The notes: generated from the sequence alone by a model not told the origin. Counted from the stretch's first letter, positions 1 to 11,890 are shown. The stretch: DNA of 64,000 nt from Adiantum capillus-veneris (GCA_014529385.2 CM043963.1:66940895-67004894), one strand, 5' to 3'. Made by a program: numbers and translations.

Positions 1-439
1 AGCTTTAGGAACATGCATTGATCAAGAAATCAGGCAGAAACACTATCTCAAAAGCAATAAAAATTGGTATTTTTGGAATCTTAAGCACAGCAAACCCCGG
101 GCTAGAAATTTTCAGAATTGAATTCCGATTAAAACTGGCATAGTTATGACCCATGGAAGTTTACACTGTGAATTGAGTAAAATAGAAAAATTGAAGGGTT
201 ACAGTAATCATTTAAGCATAGACTTTATTAAAGGTCTCCCAGATATTTACAAGATATTTAGCAATTAAGCAAAAATAGGTCAAATTATAGCAAAATTGAC
301 ATTTTAAAAGATGGCAGGTAATGGGAGGGTCATCACTGACCTGCCAGGGACTCATTTAGCAGCAGGGGTCGTTTTTTGACCTGTAGGGGGTTGCTTGAAC
401 TGCAAGCAACTGCCTTTTCCATCCTGTGAGAGCTTAAGA

Positions 440-530
440 GTGCCAGAAATCTATAAATAGGACCCCTAGCTTCACATTTTAGACAAACTCGGAGCCTTGC
501 TACTCTCTCTCTCATCTAGAGAAAACACGA
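440..530 (+). promoter_or_regulatory. LTR-like core promoter (TATA box)
   Basis: A TATA box of the form CTATAAATAG lies at 451-460. It is followed about 45-70 bases later by a CT-rich leader. The same arrangement (CTATAAATAGGAC) recurs at 61347, where it sits in an LTR. I therefore read this as the U3/R part of an LTR or a similar plant promoter. No LTR boundary or PBS could be placed nearby. An 8-bp-stem hairpin lies just upstream at 390-410. Confidence 0.35.
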
Positions 531-824
531 CGCAGAAATCATTAGAGTTTAATCTCTAATTGATTAACCCTAACGGTAATTAACCTAATCCTTCTTAATT
601 AGCAAGGTTAGATTAAGATAAATTGTTAATAAATCAAAGATTAGGCCTATACATGCTCTTTAAACCTCTTTAAATTAATTAATCTCTGTTGATTATTGTA
701 ATTAAGCTTAGTAATATTAAGCTAATTTATTATCCTATCATATTATGGCTGAAATTAGCCAAATTAACCATGAATTAATGATAAATATATTAATAAAGCT
801 TAGATTAAGATGAGGTAATTATCA
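521..824. other. AT-rich stretch, no feature seen
   Basis: Very AT-rich sequence dominated by TTAATTA-type words. I see no open frame, RNA gene or repeat boundary. It leads into the tandem array that follows and probably belongs to the same non-coding element interior. Confidence 0.4.
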
Positions 825-2330
825 GAGTTTCATTAGACAGTCATTAAGCTACAAAAATTATCCTATAATTTTCTGAGTAATTTTCCTAATTAATTAGGCA
901 GAATTACTCTATTTTTTGAGCTATTTAAATAGGGGAAATTAGTAAATTGATTTCAATTACTATAATATATTTATCAGTGGTTAATTGGGTGTTAAGGAAC
1001 CCGTTATAATTATAAAAAGCTCAGATAATGAATCTAGCTAATTAATTAGATAGAATTACTCTGTTTCTTGACCAATTTAAATAAAGGAAATTAGTAAATT
1101 GATTTCAATTGGTAAGATACATTTATCAGTGGTTAAATAGGTGTTAAGGAACCTGTGATAATTAGGAGAAGCTCAGATAATTAATTTAGCTAATTAATTA
1201 GGCATAATTACTGTGTTTTTTGAACAATTTTAATAGGGGAAATTAGTAAATGGAATTATAATGCTTCCATATAATTATCAGTAGTTAATTAGGTAGACAA
1301 TAACCTGTGATAATTAGCAGAAGTTCAGAAAGGTAATTTAGATAATTATTTAGCTAAAATACCCTAGTTTTTGAGCAATTTTAATAGGGGAAATTAGTAA
1401 ATGGAATTCAAATGCTTCCATATAATTATCAGTGGTTAATTAGGTGTTTAATAACCTGTGATAATAAGGAGAAGTTCAGAAAGTTAATTTAGCTAACTAT
1501 TTTAGCTAAAATGCCCTGTTTTTTGAGTAATTTAAATAGGGGAAATTAGTAAATGGAATTCAAATGTTGTCATATAATTATCAGTGGTTAATTAGGTGTT
1601 CAAAAAGCCGTGATAATTAGGAAAAGTTCAGAAAGTTAATCTAGCTAATTATCTTAGCTAAAATACCCTGTTTTTTTGAGTAATTTAAATAGGGGAAATT
1701 AGTAAATGATGATATATGATTACATGCTATTTATCAAAGCTATATTATAGGGTAAAGAGACCGTGATAATTATGACAAGGTTTAAAAAGTAGTGTAGATA
1801 TTTATATAAGTCAAATTACACTTTTTTTAGCTAAAAACTAAAGAGGGAAATTAGTAAATCATGCTATATGTTTACATGCTATTATAAGGTAAAGAGGCCG
1901 TGATAATTATGACAAGGTTAGAAAAGTAGTATAGATATTTATCTAAGTCAAATTACACTATTTTTAGCTAAAATCTAAAGAGGGAAACTAGTAAATCATG
2001 TTATATGATTATATGCTATTTATCAGAGATATATTATAGGGTAAAGAGGCTGTGATAATTATGCCAAGGTTAGAAAAGTAGTATAGGTATTTATCTAACT
2101 CAAAGTATACTATTTTTAGCTAAAAATTAAAGAGGGAAATTAGTAAATCATGCTATATGATTACATGCTATTTATCAGAGCTATATTATAGGGTAAAGAG
2201 TCCGTGATAATTATATCAAGGTTAGAAAAGTAATATAGATATTTATCTAAGTCAAATTACACTATTTTTAGCTGAAAATTGAAGATAGAAATTATATAAT
2301 TAAGTTAGAAAATAATAAGATAATTACCAG
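825..2330. repeat. Degenerate ~150-bp tandem array, about ten units
   Basis: The landmark GGGGAAATTAGTAAAT recurs near 932, 1085, 1237, 1388, 1537, 1691, 1843, 1982, 2133 and, decayed, 2285. Spacings are mostly 150-153 bases. Each unit also carries ATAATTATCAGTGGTTAATTAGGTG and a later CTGTGATAATTA word. The 5' units resemble one another, as do the 3' units, which share AAAGAGGNCNGTGATAATTAT. This suggests two rounds of local amplification. No reading frame is maintained. The array lies inside what appears to be the non-coding interior of an LTR element whose 3' LTR starts near 4773. Confidence 0.8.
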
Positions 2331-2822
2331 AGGTTAAAAATATCCTTATCTACTTGTGGTAATTATACCATAGTTAATTGGTGAGATTAGAAATTATAAT
2401 TGACCAAAAGTCCTATTTTTAGCGAAGGATTAATTAAAATAAATAGACCTTGTGGTCAAAAGTTTTTAGGAAAATTATAGTAAGTGTAAACCTATGATAT
2501 CAAGTTGAGGAAATGAAATCTTTAAGAGAAATCAAATACAATAAATATTAAGCCCAAATAAAGTAGATTATTAGCTTAAAAGTTGATGGAAAAATTAGGA
2601 AAAAGATATAGAAAATTATAAGAAAGTTAGGAGAGCTTAGAAAACCCTTAGGGAAGCGGTGGAAAAAGTTATCATGCCTATAAGAAATTACTAGGTCAAG
2701 AATTTATCAATTAAGACTATAAATTTAACCTTGGATGGGTTACGGTTGAATACAAAGGTTAAGTCTAGATTTTGAATTATTTACCTAATGATTAGACGTC
2801 CTTTTTATACGGATAAGAAGTT
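2331..2822. other. AT-rich spacer, no feature seen
   Basis: AT-rich, A-biased sequence between the tandem array and the first short open frame. No gene, RNA or repeat was recognised. Confidence 0.4.
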
Positions 2823-3008
2823 ATGGCATCAAAAAGAATCCGAGAAAATCCTACATCCGATGATGAGGATGTAGCTCCAAAACAAACTAGAGCATCGCAC
2901 GACGACGAAGCCGGGCCTAGTAGTAGGCCTATGGAGGAGAGTCTTCAGGCGACAGTGCAACAGCAGATGGCCAATCAATCCCAGGTGGGTGTCCCATTAT
3001 TCAATTAA
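2823..3008 (+). CDS. Short acidic open frame in an LTR-element interior, unknown
   Basis: A 61-codon frame starts MASKRIRENP and continues with an acidic stretch (SDDED) and a Gln-rich end. It is more GC-rich than its AT-rich surroundings and follows the leader of the putative LTR element. This is the position where a gag start or a small accessory exon could lie. No domain is visible, and its end at CCCAGGTGGGTG could also be read as a splice donor (CAG|GTGGGT), so a spliced product is possible. I do not recognise it, and it may be a chance frame. Confidence 0.25.
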   Translation: MASKRIRENPTSDDEDVAPKQTRASHDDEAGPSSRPMEESLQATVQQQMANQSQVGVPLFN

Positions 3009-4759
3009 GTCTTTAATTAGTTTAAGTTCTTTTATAAGTTAGCATTGCATACGTAAGAAGGATAAACTGACTGAAAACGGAAGGTAGCTTCCAATGTACA
3101 TTTGTTTATAATATAGGAAAGAATTTTTTGGGTTAAAACTAGTTGAATTAGGAAAGATATGTTTGATCATCCTTAAGACAGCTTGTCTCAAGACACCTCC
3201 GACTCCTTGATATTAATTGATGATAATGATTGGCTTTCTAGCCACGGTTAAGTCGGTTACCCCCATGAACGATGAGTTTCTACTCCATGTCATGTATTGA
3301 TGTTTCTACATAAGTTAGGATACCGTTTTTATCCTAGGGGAGCCGCCCGGTTGTATGGGCAACTGGTTTGGTGTATGGGCACCCGGAACCTTGGGTGGGG
3401 GTTTATTCCACTCCGGATTTGAACAAGGAATGGGTGCCGTTTTTCACCCTTAGGTGGTCTTGAGACAAGAAGAGTACTGGTCATGGTTATTATGGATATT
3501 TTTTTGATTGACAGTACCCTGTCTTAAGTTTAAAGATGTCTGTTTGCTAAAAGAATGCTTTCAATGCTGTTTTCAAGGAATTACCGTGATGGAACGTTAA
3601 AAGAAACCATTATTTTAAATGTTAAAACAATGTGATAATAGCATAAATGAATTTTGTGTGAGTGCGGGGTGGTAAGTGGGGATTGACTAAGGTTGTCAAT
3701 CATGGACGGGTGGACCTGATTAGTCAGGTAACTATCCATCCCTGCGCACTAAAACGTTTAGAAAACTTCTTCATTTGAAAGAGGAGTCCACCAGCGGCTG
3801 TGCCCTCACATCTGTTAGGGGGAAAAAAGCGTTGGTTGAGGATACCTTAGCCCAAATTGTGGCAGTTATAGGGCCGGAATAAGAAATTTTTTTTGTAGGC
3901 CGTATTGAATACATTGTCTCGTTTCCGCGGCGAGACAGGACTAGGTCTTCTTCTAAGGCTATAGACCCAAGCCATTGTCAATGGCAAAGGTTTATTCCTT
4001 GGATTTTTCTTGTTTAGAGACTCCGATTTTTATAAGGCCTAGAGACCTGTCAAGGATCCCATCCCGATCACGGTATAGGCGGGTTGGGGACCTTACAGAG
4101 AAGTTCCAGCTTGATTTGGTACTTCACTCACATGTATTGCCTATGGTACTAGAGCCCTAGAGGTTCCTAGTGTGGGCGCTTTTCCTTGAAAAGCAAAAAA
4201 CCCAAGGCATACAAAATAAGCACACATCAAAATTGAGTCAATGTGAAAGGATTTTGGGAGGTCAAAGAAAAGGGAATAAGTCAGGCGATGATATCATGAG
4301 CAATTCCTTTTATTGTAGCTTACCTACAAGGTCTTCTAGGTATAGCCTCTAGTCAGTCCTCAGACATGAAATACTTGGCTCTCGCGATTAAACAGCTTAA
4401 TTGACCATAGAAAATTGAGAGGCTTGCCCATGGTATTAATAGTTGACCTCTAGTGCCTTTCAACCGTTAATTTAGCGACCCCATACTTGTTTAGTTTTTG
4501 ACCTTTACAATTGTTTATGTGTTTGATTATATTATAGTTTAATGTTTATTGTTGACAACTTGTTTAATATTCTGTTACCAATCCATTTGTCTGCCTACAA
4601 TTGCATATTCTTTTTAATTGTATATGAGAATGCAGATACTGTGCTAAATTTGGTTGATTTGTAATGATTAAAGAAGGCTAAGGAAATTCGATCTTGGAGG
4701 CTCTCCCATCTCGACGAACGAGCTTCATTTCAATAGCTTCCGAGGACAGAATCTACATC
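3009..4759. other. Non-coding interior of LTR-type element
   Basis: About 1.75 kb with only frames of about 60 codons and no reverse transcriptase, integrase or gag motif. Positions 3680-3755 contain short inverted words (GGTTGTCAATC, GACTAATC). The stretch ends in a coding-like segment and a polypurine tract before a putative LTR start, so it is read as retroelement interior. Confidence 0.4.
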
Positions 4760-4770
4760 AGGAAGGGGGG
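4760..4770 (+). promoter_or_regulatory. Polypurine tract
   Basis: AGGAAGGGGGG lies immediately before CATGTTAACC. A purine run directly before a TGTT LTR start is the normal plus-strand priming site of plant LTR retrotransposons. This is inferred from position and composition only. Confidence 0.5.
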
Positions 4771-4772
4771 CA

Positions 4773-5063
4773 TGTTAACCCTCATGGATACCCTATCACC
4801 TTTGACGGACATGTATTATTTATTTGATTGAGTCATGGATCGGGCTGTCAGTCCAATAGGTGTGTAGGTGATCGTCGATGAGAGGTGCACTATTTATCTT
4901 ATTTTTACAGTAGTTTTGCAGTGACCGACCACTGTGGGTGCCTATTGGTGAATGGGCCAAACTCTTATAAAAGGTCCAATTGACCTAAAAATCCTCATTC
5001 TTGGAGCTGTAAGATAAGAAGTGTGCTTGCTTAATCTCTATCTCCTTCTCCTTCGTGTGCTCA

Positions 5064-5149
<86 letters not shown>

Positions 5150-5400
5150 CTTGAGAGAGAGAGTGTATGATTGAGTATTGCAATGACATCGGTGGCGGCG
5201 AGGCCGTTGAGTGCGGCATTGACTGCGACTCCTTCTTCGCAGCACAGGATCCTTCACACAACGGAAGCATTGAGTGGTGAGTGACACACCCCTGTCTCTT
5301 GGAGCTTGCTAGGTTCTCCTAGTTATGTGTTTGCAGCCTTCCGAGGCTCGCACATAGTACATAGGCAAGTTCCTAGCTTCGACACTACGGCAAAGCGTAC
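4773..5400 (+). mobile_element. Putative 3' LTR (right end not resolved)
   Basis: The segment begins TGTTAACCCTC right after the polypurine tract. It carries a TATA box (CTTATAAAAGG, about 4964-4974) about 190 bases in, followed by a transcribed-leader-like region. That is the expected LTR order of U3, TATA and R. A (GT)40 tract lies within it. No second copy of this LTR is in the window, so neither the CA end nor a target duplication could be checked. The right end given is approximate. Confidence 0.45.
5067..5146 (+). repeat. (GT)40 microsatellite
   Basis: An uninterrupted GT dinucleotide tract of about 80 bases downstream of the TATA box of the putative LTR, followed by a short GA tract (5154-5164). 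Confidence 0.95.
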
Positions 5401-7079
5401 AAGTTTCTTTAAGGGGTTCAAAATGTAAAGTAAAGCACTACAAATTTGAGATTGCACACCAACACAACCCATAAGTATATGACAACCTAGGGTAGAGGAG
5501 CCAGTTTAGAGACTCCCAACTTGGGTGACTAGTTCCCAGTCCCAGTGCTTCAATTCAAGATCTAAAGAGCGCATTTGAAATCCTTGTGCAACACGTATCT
5601 CTAGTAGTGGTGTCATCATGTTCTATTGCCAGACCATGGAGATAAACGTCAAGCAAAAATTCCTTTGTAAAAAAATTGGGTGCGAGAGGGAAGACTAATG
5701 GGAGGGAGTTTAGAACAATGTTTAGGAAAAATGTATCAGCTTAATATCATGTCCTTTCCAATTTCAGAAATGTTGATGGAGGGCAAGGGGAAAAGGAGAA
5801 ATTTCATCCCAAAATAAAGAAAAATAGTGTAAAACCTTGAAAAATAACCCTAATTTTTTTAATTTTCCTCTTGAAAACTTCAAGAAAAGGAATGTTATAT
5901 ATTTGAAATAATGATTTTTCTAAATTCTAGTTTAGAGTCATTTTGCTACTGAGGCTTGAACAAGGAATCTGAACGCTGACCTCACAACCTCTCACCCAGT
6001 AATGTCCCACTACTTGTCCTTTCAATTCTCAAATGGTCCTCTACCCTATAATTGTGCACAATAATTCATCAAGGCTCAATAGTTTAGGGCTACCAGCTCT
6101 CGGGATTCTATAATATTGGAAGCATTCACTATTTATGCCTCATCATCAAAGGTATCCAGCTCTCGAACTAAAACACCTTCAAGCGTCCCTCAACTAGCAA
6201 ATCAGGCGGCTCAAAGGCAACATCACACACACTTCATGGTAAATTCTAACATTACTTGTTGGTATCTCTCAAGATTTGAGCACTTGAAATGGGATTTGTT
6301 AGCTGTATTTTCATCTAAACCTACATACAGGCGGTGCACAAGCTCAGTTTCTAGCATCCTTGGCAAATCTGGCAGGCTGGTGGGTTTGGTCAACTTATCA
6401 CCTTTGGAAACATCTCAGGCTCGACAAGCAGCCCTACATGTATAGGCACCATCAAAGGCATGAAGCAAGAGATTGCGTGATTAGTGTACTCCAAGTTCTT
6501 GGCACCCAATATAAAGTTTATTAGCAAGCTCAACCAGTTTGATCGCACAGCATCAGTTCTTGGGAGCATCAAAAATCTGCATTTTTTTTTATTTTATCGG
6601 CTTCTTTGCACATCATATATATAGATCCCTCATAATTTTTCACTTCAAGCGGTGATAGATAATCATCTCATGGGCTTGATGAAGTACATCTAATTTGGGA
6701 CTAATATATAAGATTCATAAGGTATTGAACACAAATATCTTAGCCTTTTCTCTAAGCTATGCATGAGAAAGTTGATGATGTAATGTTTCTTTGCAGATCA
6801 ATGTAGTGTTTGGATCATACGATATCATTTGGATTTCACAAGTATAGTGATGTACGAGGCTCGCACATATATTGAAGTGTTGTGAGGTAAGAAATTCATC
6901 TTGTGGATTTGGAGACTGTAGGTGTAGAACAAGGATAATGCAAACATTCAAGTTTTGTGAGGTATTGAGATACTACTTTTTTTAAGATAAAGAGAACCTA
7001 TTTCATGTTCTAAAGAATATGTGTGTTTACTGTCAAATACTTATCACCTGTTTTATGTTTTGACATGGTCACAAGAAAG
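5401..7079. other. No gene recognised
   Basis: AT-rich sequence with scattered short frames. The longest, at 6116-6445, has a composition rich in Ser and Thr and no visible domain. Two polyA/T-rich zones lie near 5840-5870 and 6575-6600. I find no RNA gene or repeat here. Confidence 0.4.
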
Positions 7080-8170
7080 AGTAATATGGCATCAAAAGCT
7101 CGTATCAAGGTTTTTCAATATGGACTCAGTGAAAAGAAGCTTTTGGGTTATGTTAGAGAAGAAGTTGATTGTACTTATAGCATCATTCGTCAAGAAATTG
7201 TGCAAGATGGCATTTTAAGTGAAGAATTGGACTTTGTCATCAAAGATGAAGATGATCATGATATTTGCACATTGAATTCAACACAAGAGGAGCATTGGCA
7301 AGTAGAAAACAAGAAATATGTTGGTATCAAGCAGTCATTAAGCTTGGTGGATGAGAGTGAACCATCTAAGCGTGTTTGTAGAAGTTCAAATGACATCATG
7401 GAGACTAGTGCTATGGATGCAACGGACGAAGGTTGACAATAGGCAAAAAATGTTGATGGCAAAGAAGCTCATGGAAACAACATGCTCAAAAGTATTTTGG
7501 TATTAAAATCAGCCCTTGAGGTTTGGGAGGTGCAATGTGAGAAAACCCATAAGAAGTTGAGGGAGCGAAATCCACCTAGAGATGATAAGTTTGAGCTTGC
7601 TACAGAAGATATCCATGATAGGCCTATGATTCGAGTGTGGTGTCATGAATGTTGAGTGCTTATGGAAGCGGAATAGTTGGAGGTAAGCAATCGGCATACT
7701 CATGCTTGTCCAATTTCTTGAGGTATCACATTTTAGAAAGTAAAGTGCATCAAAGAAGATACTCACTCAATAGAGGGCTGAAGATGGAAGATTTGTTGAC
7801 TTCTACGAAAAGCACCAAGAATGAAGAAGATGATTGTGGAGATGCACTCATAATTTTGGCAGCTATCAAGGAGATGAATAAGTTTAACAGTACTCATGAA
7901 GGTACAATTTCATTTCATTTTTGAGGTCAAACAATGTCTTTGTTTTGTAGATGATTCTAAATGATTTCTAACAAGTATGTAAATATGGAGCTCTTTTCAA
8001 TGGATTCTTTACCCTTTTCTTGTGTTTTATTTTGTTTTCTTGTAGGAGCTAATTTTTAGTTGGTTGAGGCCACCTTGAATGCATATAAAGACAAATCTAT
8101 TGTCAAAGTGGAATGCAAATATGATGGAAAGTGGTTACACTTGTGTCCTCGAGGTAGTGATTTGCAAACC
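7023..8170 (+). pseudogene. Decayed unknown gene with one probable intron
   Basis: One frame runs from 7023, with MASKARIKVF from 7086, to a TGA at 7434. It resumes in the same frame through LEVWEVQCEK and RVWCHEC to a TGA near 7656. The Cys-X2-Cys followed by an HTHAC word about 20 codons later could be a zinc-binding site. A probable intron follows: a donor at AAG|GTACAATTT near 7900 and an acceptor at TTCTTGTAG|GAGC ending near 8046. The next exon reads YKDKSIVKVECKY and LCPRGSDLQTLF and has a stop near its start. The repeated stops, all within coding-like sequence, say this is a relic. I do not recognise the family. A captured host fragment or a decayed DNA-transposon protein are both possible. 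Confidence 0.3.
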
Positions 8171-8390
8171 CTCTTTACAAAGCAAAATCTCATATCATAG
8201 CATGGTCAAAGAAGCTTGTTGATCACTATCTCCAATCTTCACTGGGATGAGTGTTGACCGTTGGGTCAAGAACACAACATAACTCAAGTTTCGTACCAAA
8301 GTCTCATCTTTTGCGAGTTATGAAATGCTGCGGATTATGGCTATAAACGTCATTTGTAATGAGTAGTTATTCTAGTTTCAGAAGCCGGGG

Positions 8391-9209
8391 TGCAATGGCA
8401 CTTCCAGATTGTAAATACAAAGCCAATTGACCCTTTCAACCCCATTTTTGGTTAAACCTAAGGTAGCCTTAGTATATAAGGTACCTAGGTCATTTTGTAA
8501 ACATACTTTTTATCATAATCAAAACTTTAGCGCTGCCGTCTACTGTGTGTGAGAGAGATAGAGAGTGAGCGTGAGCTTTATCCTCTCGCTACACCCGGCT
8601 CGCTCAACACATTGGAGATCCGACTGCACCATTGTTGTAGGCTCGAGAAGAGCTAAGCGACAACGCCAAGCATTCCACACGAGACGAAGCGCACACGCCG
8701 ACGCATCTACGAGCTATTTGTGGCCGTAAGTGTATCAAACGATGTCTATTTTCTGCGTGCTAGTAGTCTATAGAATCGTGGCGAACTAAGCTACGCATAG
8801 GTACTCATAAATTTCAGTTTCGGGCACTTTCAAAATTCTGCTCTGTCATCCTACGCGTTTTCCGCGGACGGGTTTAGAGTGAGGGTTTAGAGTGTAGAAG
8901 CGTAGGGACAGGTGTATCCTAGTGAGGGGATGGTGTTCCTTAAGTTTCGTATGAATCTGGCATGATTAGGTGAGTTACCTTCCGTATGTGTGTATGTGGC
9001 TAGGTGGTGTAGTTGAGAGCAGTGAGGTTCTTGATTGTGGTTTAGTTGGCCTTCCAGAGAATTGTATGTGTAGGATGGTCTCCACCTGACAAGCTAAAGA
9101 GATTTCCTCCGTGTGCCTATCGTGTCATCTGTGTCCTCGATTGACATTATGTTGATCTAGGTAGTGTTTGCATGCACTTCATGGGTGTGTGAGTTGCTCC
9201 CGTCCAACA
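8391..9209 (+). mobile_element. 5' LTR of gypsy A (left boundary uncertain)
   Basis: The segment contains a TATA box (GTATATAAGG, about 8472-8481), a GA-rich transcribed leader and an end in CA at 9209, followed directly by a primer binding site. The left end is set at a TG after a GGGG run and is a guess. The partner LTR is not in the window, so it could not be refined. The leader already contains one copy of TCATCCTACGCG (near 8846), the half-motif of the palindrome array further downstream. Confidence 0.5.
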
Positions 9210-9226
9210 TTGGCGCCGCTGCCAGA
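9210..9226 (+). promoter_or_regulatory. Primer binding site, gypsy A
   Basis: TTGGCGCCGCTGCCAG follows the CA end of the LTR. TGGCGCCGTTGCC-type sites are well known minus-strand primer sites of plant Ty3/gypsy elements, so this places the start of the internal region. Confidence 0.75.
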
Positions 9227-11890
9227 AAACACAAGGACCTAAGTAGGTTTCCTACTAACACTCGTGTGATGGATGCTTGATTTAGTTTCGGCTAAAGAAA
9301 GCGTTTTTCTTCAATGGATCCAGAAGAGGATATTACGCGATCAAGTGGATAGCCAGGAAGCGTGTGTCTTGCCGAGGGTCTGCGACTAGATAGGTTTAGT
9401 TAGGATCTGTGGATTAGAGTAGTTGTTTGTGGTCGAGTGATTTGTGAGGTGATAAAAGCGTTTACTAGTCCGTGTGTGACAGTGAAGCGTTTTTCTACTC
9501 ATAGCTGCAAAACCCCATATGATTTGTAGGAGTAGCTTTAGGTAAGTGATCTGATTCTGATCTAGAGCTATTCAGCACTGAATTATTTGCTAAAGTGCTT
9601 GATTGCATTTGAAAGCACGGAAAAGTGTGCTTTTGAGGGTAAAAATGCATTAAACAAGCTTTTGTGGATAATTTTGTATGATTGACTGATGCTATGCATA
9701 TAAAAGAGCATTTGCAAGGGTTCTGTGAAGAAAACCTGCAATTCTGTAAACATAGACATCCTACGCGTAGGATGTCTCAAGGGGGTTCTGGAGACCAAAT
9801 TTGAAAATTATGACTGCACCAGTGGGTTCAGAGGGTAGGTTTTACCCTAGTAACATATTGACTTGGGTGTTTTTTCCTATTTTTGTTGACCAAAAGCCAA
9901 AAGGCGGAGTCAGAAAACGTGAGATTTCAGCAAAGGCTTAATTGAGTGATTTTTGCATGTTTTTGCAATTGTGAAGCATACTTACACTTGCTGAGAGCAT
10001 AAGGAAGCATCAGGGACACTTCACTCTGAGAAAATAAGCAGTAGACATCCTACACATAGGATGTCTACAGGGTGATCAGGGGCATTTTTTTGAAAATATG
10101 AGGTTACGAGTGTGTTTAGAAGGTAGGTTTTACCCTATTTTCACTTGGAAAGTGGAAATTTGACCAAATTTTGACAGATCAAAGCCAAAAGACGAGAATT
10201 GCCAGACATCCTACCCAAATTGTGCCCAAGGCATAATTTTTGAGACCAAACCATAGGATGACTCCATAGGCATGTTCTAAATGTTGTATTGAGTGCATGT
10301 GATAAATTTCATCTCATTTGGGTCAGTGAAAGTGAAGATTGAACAGACTTTAGCACGTTTGACTGAAAAAGGCTAGAACAGCTAGTTTTGGCGTCTTTTG
10401 ACATCCAAATTAAAATTTAAGTATAGCATTGGGTTGCTGACATCAAGGGGAAGCTGTGGGACAAGTCTGGGGTCAAACAGGCTAAAAAGACATCCTACGC
10501 GTAGGATGTCTTTTGTGTGATTTTGGACTCTAAACTAAATTTTGAGCATACCACAGTGATCAGCACCTTAAGGAGAGTGTGTGGTAGAAATTTGGGTCAA
10601 TTTTGAGCATTTAGACATCCTACGCGTAGGATGTCTAAGGCATGATTTAGAGGCCAAATTCAAACTTTGGACATAGCAAGGTGTTGTATAGCCATAGGCA
10701 AGCCTCCGAGTCAATTTTGGTCCAATTTGGACTTGATTTGACTTAGGAATTCATCAGAAAAAACATCAGGCTTTTGAAACAAATTCTTGATCCTTTGACC
10801 AACCTATAGGTGTCAGAATCAAAAAGTAAAAATAGTTGTGAGCTTAGTACATCAAGGGGAAGCTACAGTGCAAGTTTGAGCTGAAACAGAGCAAAAAGAC
10901 ATCCTACGCGTAGGATGTCTCCAGGGTCATAAAGTGGTCAAAATTCTACATTGGCCATATAGGGAGGTTCTAAGTGTCTCAAGGATTCCAAAACTTTTTT
11001 TCAAAAGTGAATTTGGACCTTGTTTGACCTATTTACCAAGCAAAGACAAGAATTGTCAGACATCCTACTCTTGGAGTGCACTAGAAGCTCTTGCAGCCTA
11101 AATCTTGACCTATTGGCATCCAAATTCAATTTTGAGCATACCATTGGGTTGCTGAGCACTAGGAGAATCTTGCGATCAAGTTTGGACAAAATCTGAGCAG
11201 TTAGACATCCTACGCGTAGGATGTCTCCATCTTGATTTAGGACTCCAAACCAACTTATGAGCACACCACTGCGATCAACACATCAAGGAGAAGCTGGGGT
11301 GAAAATTTCAAGTCATTCTGAGCAAAAAGACATCCTACGCGTAGGATGTGTGAAGGACATTTTTAAATCCAAATGAAATTCTGAGCATACCCTTGTGTTG
11401 CTGGACTTAAGGGAAGTCTCTGGACCAAATTTTGTTAAATTCTGAGCATATAGACATCCGACGCGTAGAATGTCTCTAGGCCAGTTTTAGGGTCCAACTG
11501 TACTTTTGACCATACAGGAGTGTTCACAGTGTCACAGAGATCCTAAATCTTCTTTTAAAATTGAATTTGGACTCATTTTGACCATTCTAAACTGCATTTC
11601 ACTGTTTTGGCTATAACTTTCACAAACGGTATCGGATTGGAAAAGTTTTTATATCAAAACGTAGCCTGAGAGCGGCTCTACAGATCTTAGGTCAAACTTG
11701 AAAAAAAAATGTCGTTTAAGGCCTCAAAATACATCCGCAAGTTAGGGGTGTTTGAAAGAGATAATTTGCGAGAATTGTGACGAAACGGTTGCGGTTTTGG
11801 ACATAGTTTCAACTTTTCCCTAACCAAAGCACTTGAACACAGTGGACTAATTCTACTTGAACCAAGCAAAAGCTCTTAAGCCGAGAAATC
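9227..11890 (+). other. Long untranslated leader of gypsy A
   Basis: About 2.7 kb between the primer binding site and the gag start, without a long frame. It is made largely of diverged repeat units in which the palindromic core is the best conserved part. Such a long leader is unusual for gypsy elements. It could hold RNA-structure, packaging or transcription-control sequence, or represent amplified non-functional sequence. Confidence 0.6.
9754..11475. repeat. Dispersed array of a 24-bp perfect palindrome
   Basis: The unit is the 12-mer AGACATCCTACG followed directly by its reverse complement, so it is fully self-complementary with ACGCGT at its centre. Exact copies start at 9754, 10488, 10613, 10897 and 11203. 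Near copies start at 10043 (centre changed to CACA, arms intact), 11328 (one change) and 11452 (two changes). Half sites lie at 10204 and 11058. Spacings are about 290, 160, 284, 125, 284, 161, 145, 125 and 124 bases. Flanking sequence also repeats (CATCAAGGGGAAGCT, TTGAGCATACCA) but is much more diverged than the palindrome. The array is confined to the gypsy A leader. Confidence 0.95.

Noticed and set aside
5941-6030. tRNA-derived SINE head on the minus strand
   Set aside because: Weak A-box and B-box-like words are present, but the spacing and cloverleaf do not hold, and no tail or second copy is visible.
9754-11475. Palindrome array as a CRISPR array
   Set aside because: The repeats are fully palindromic, spacing runs from 124 to 290 bases, the spacers are themselves related repeats, and the context is a plant retrotransposon without cas genes.
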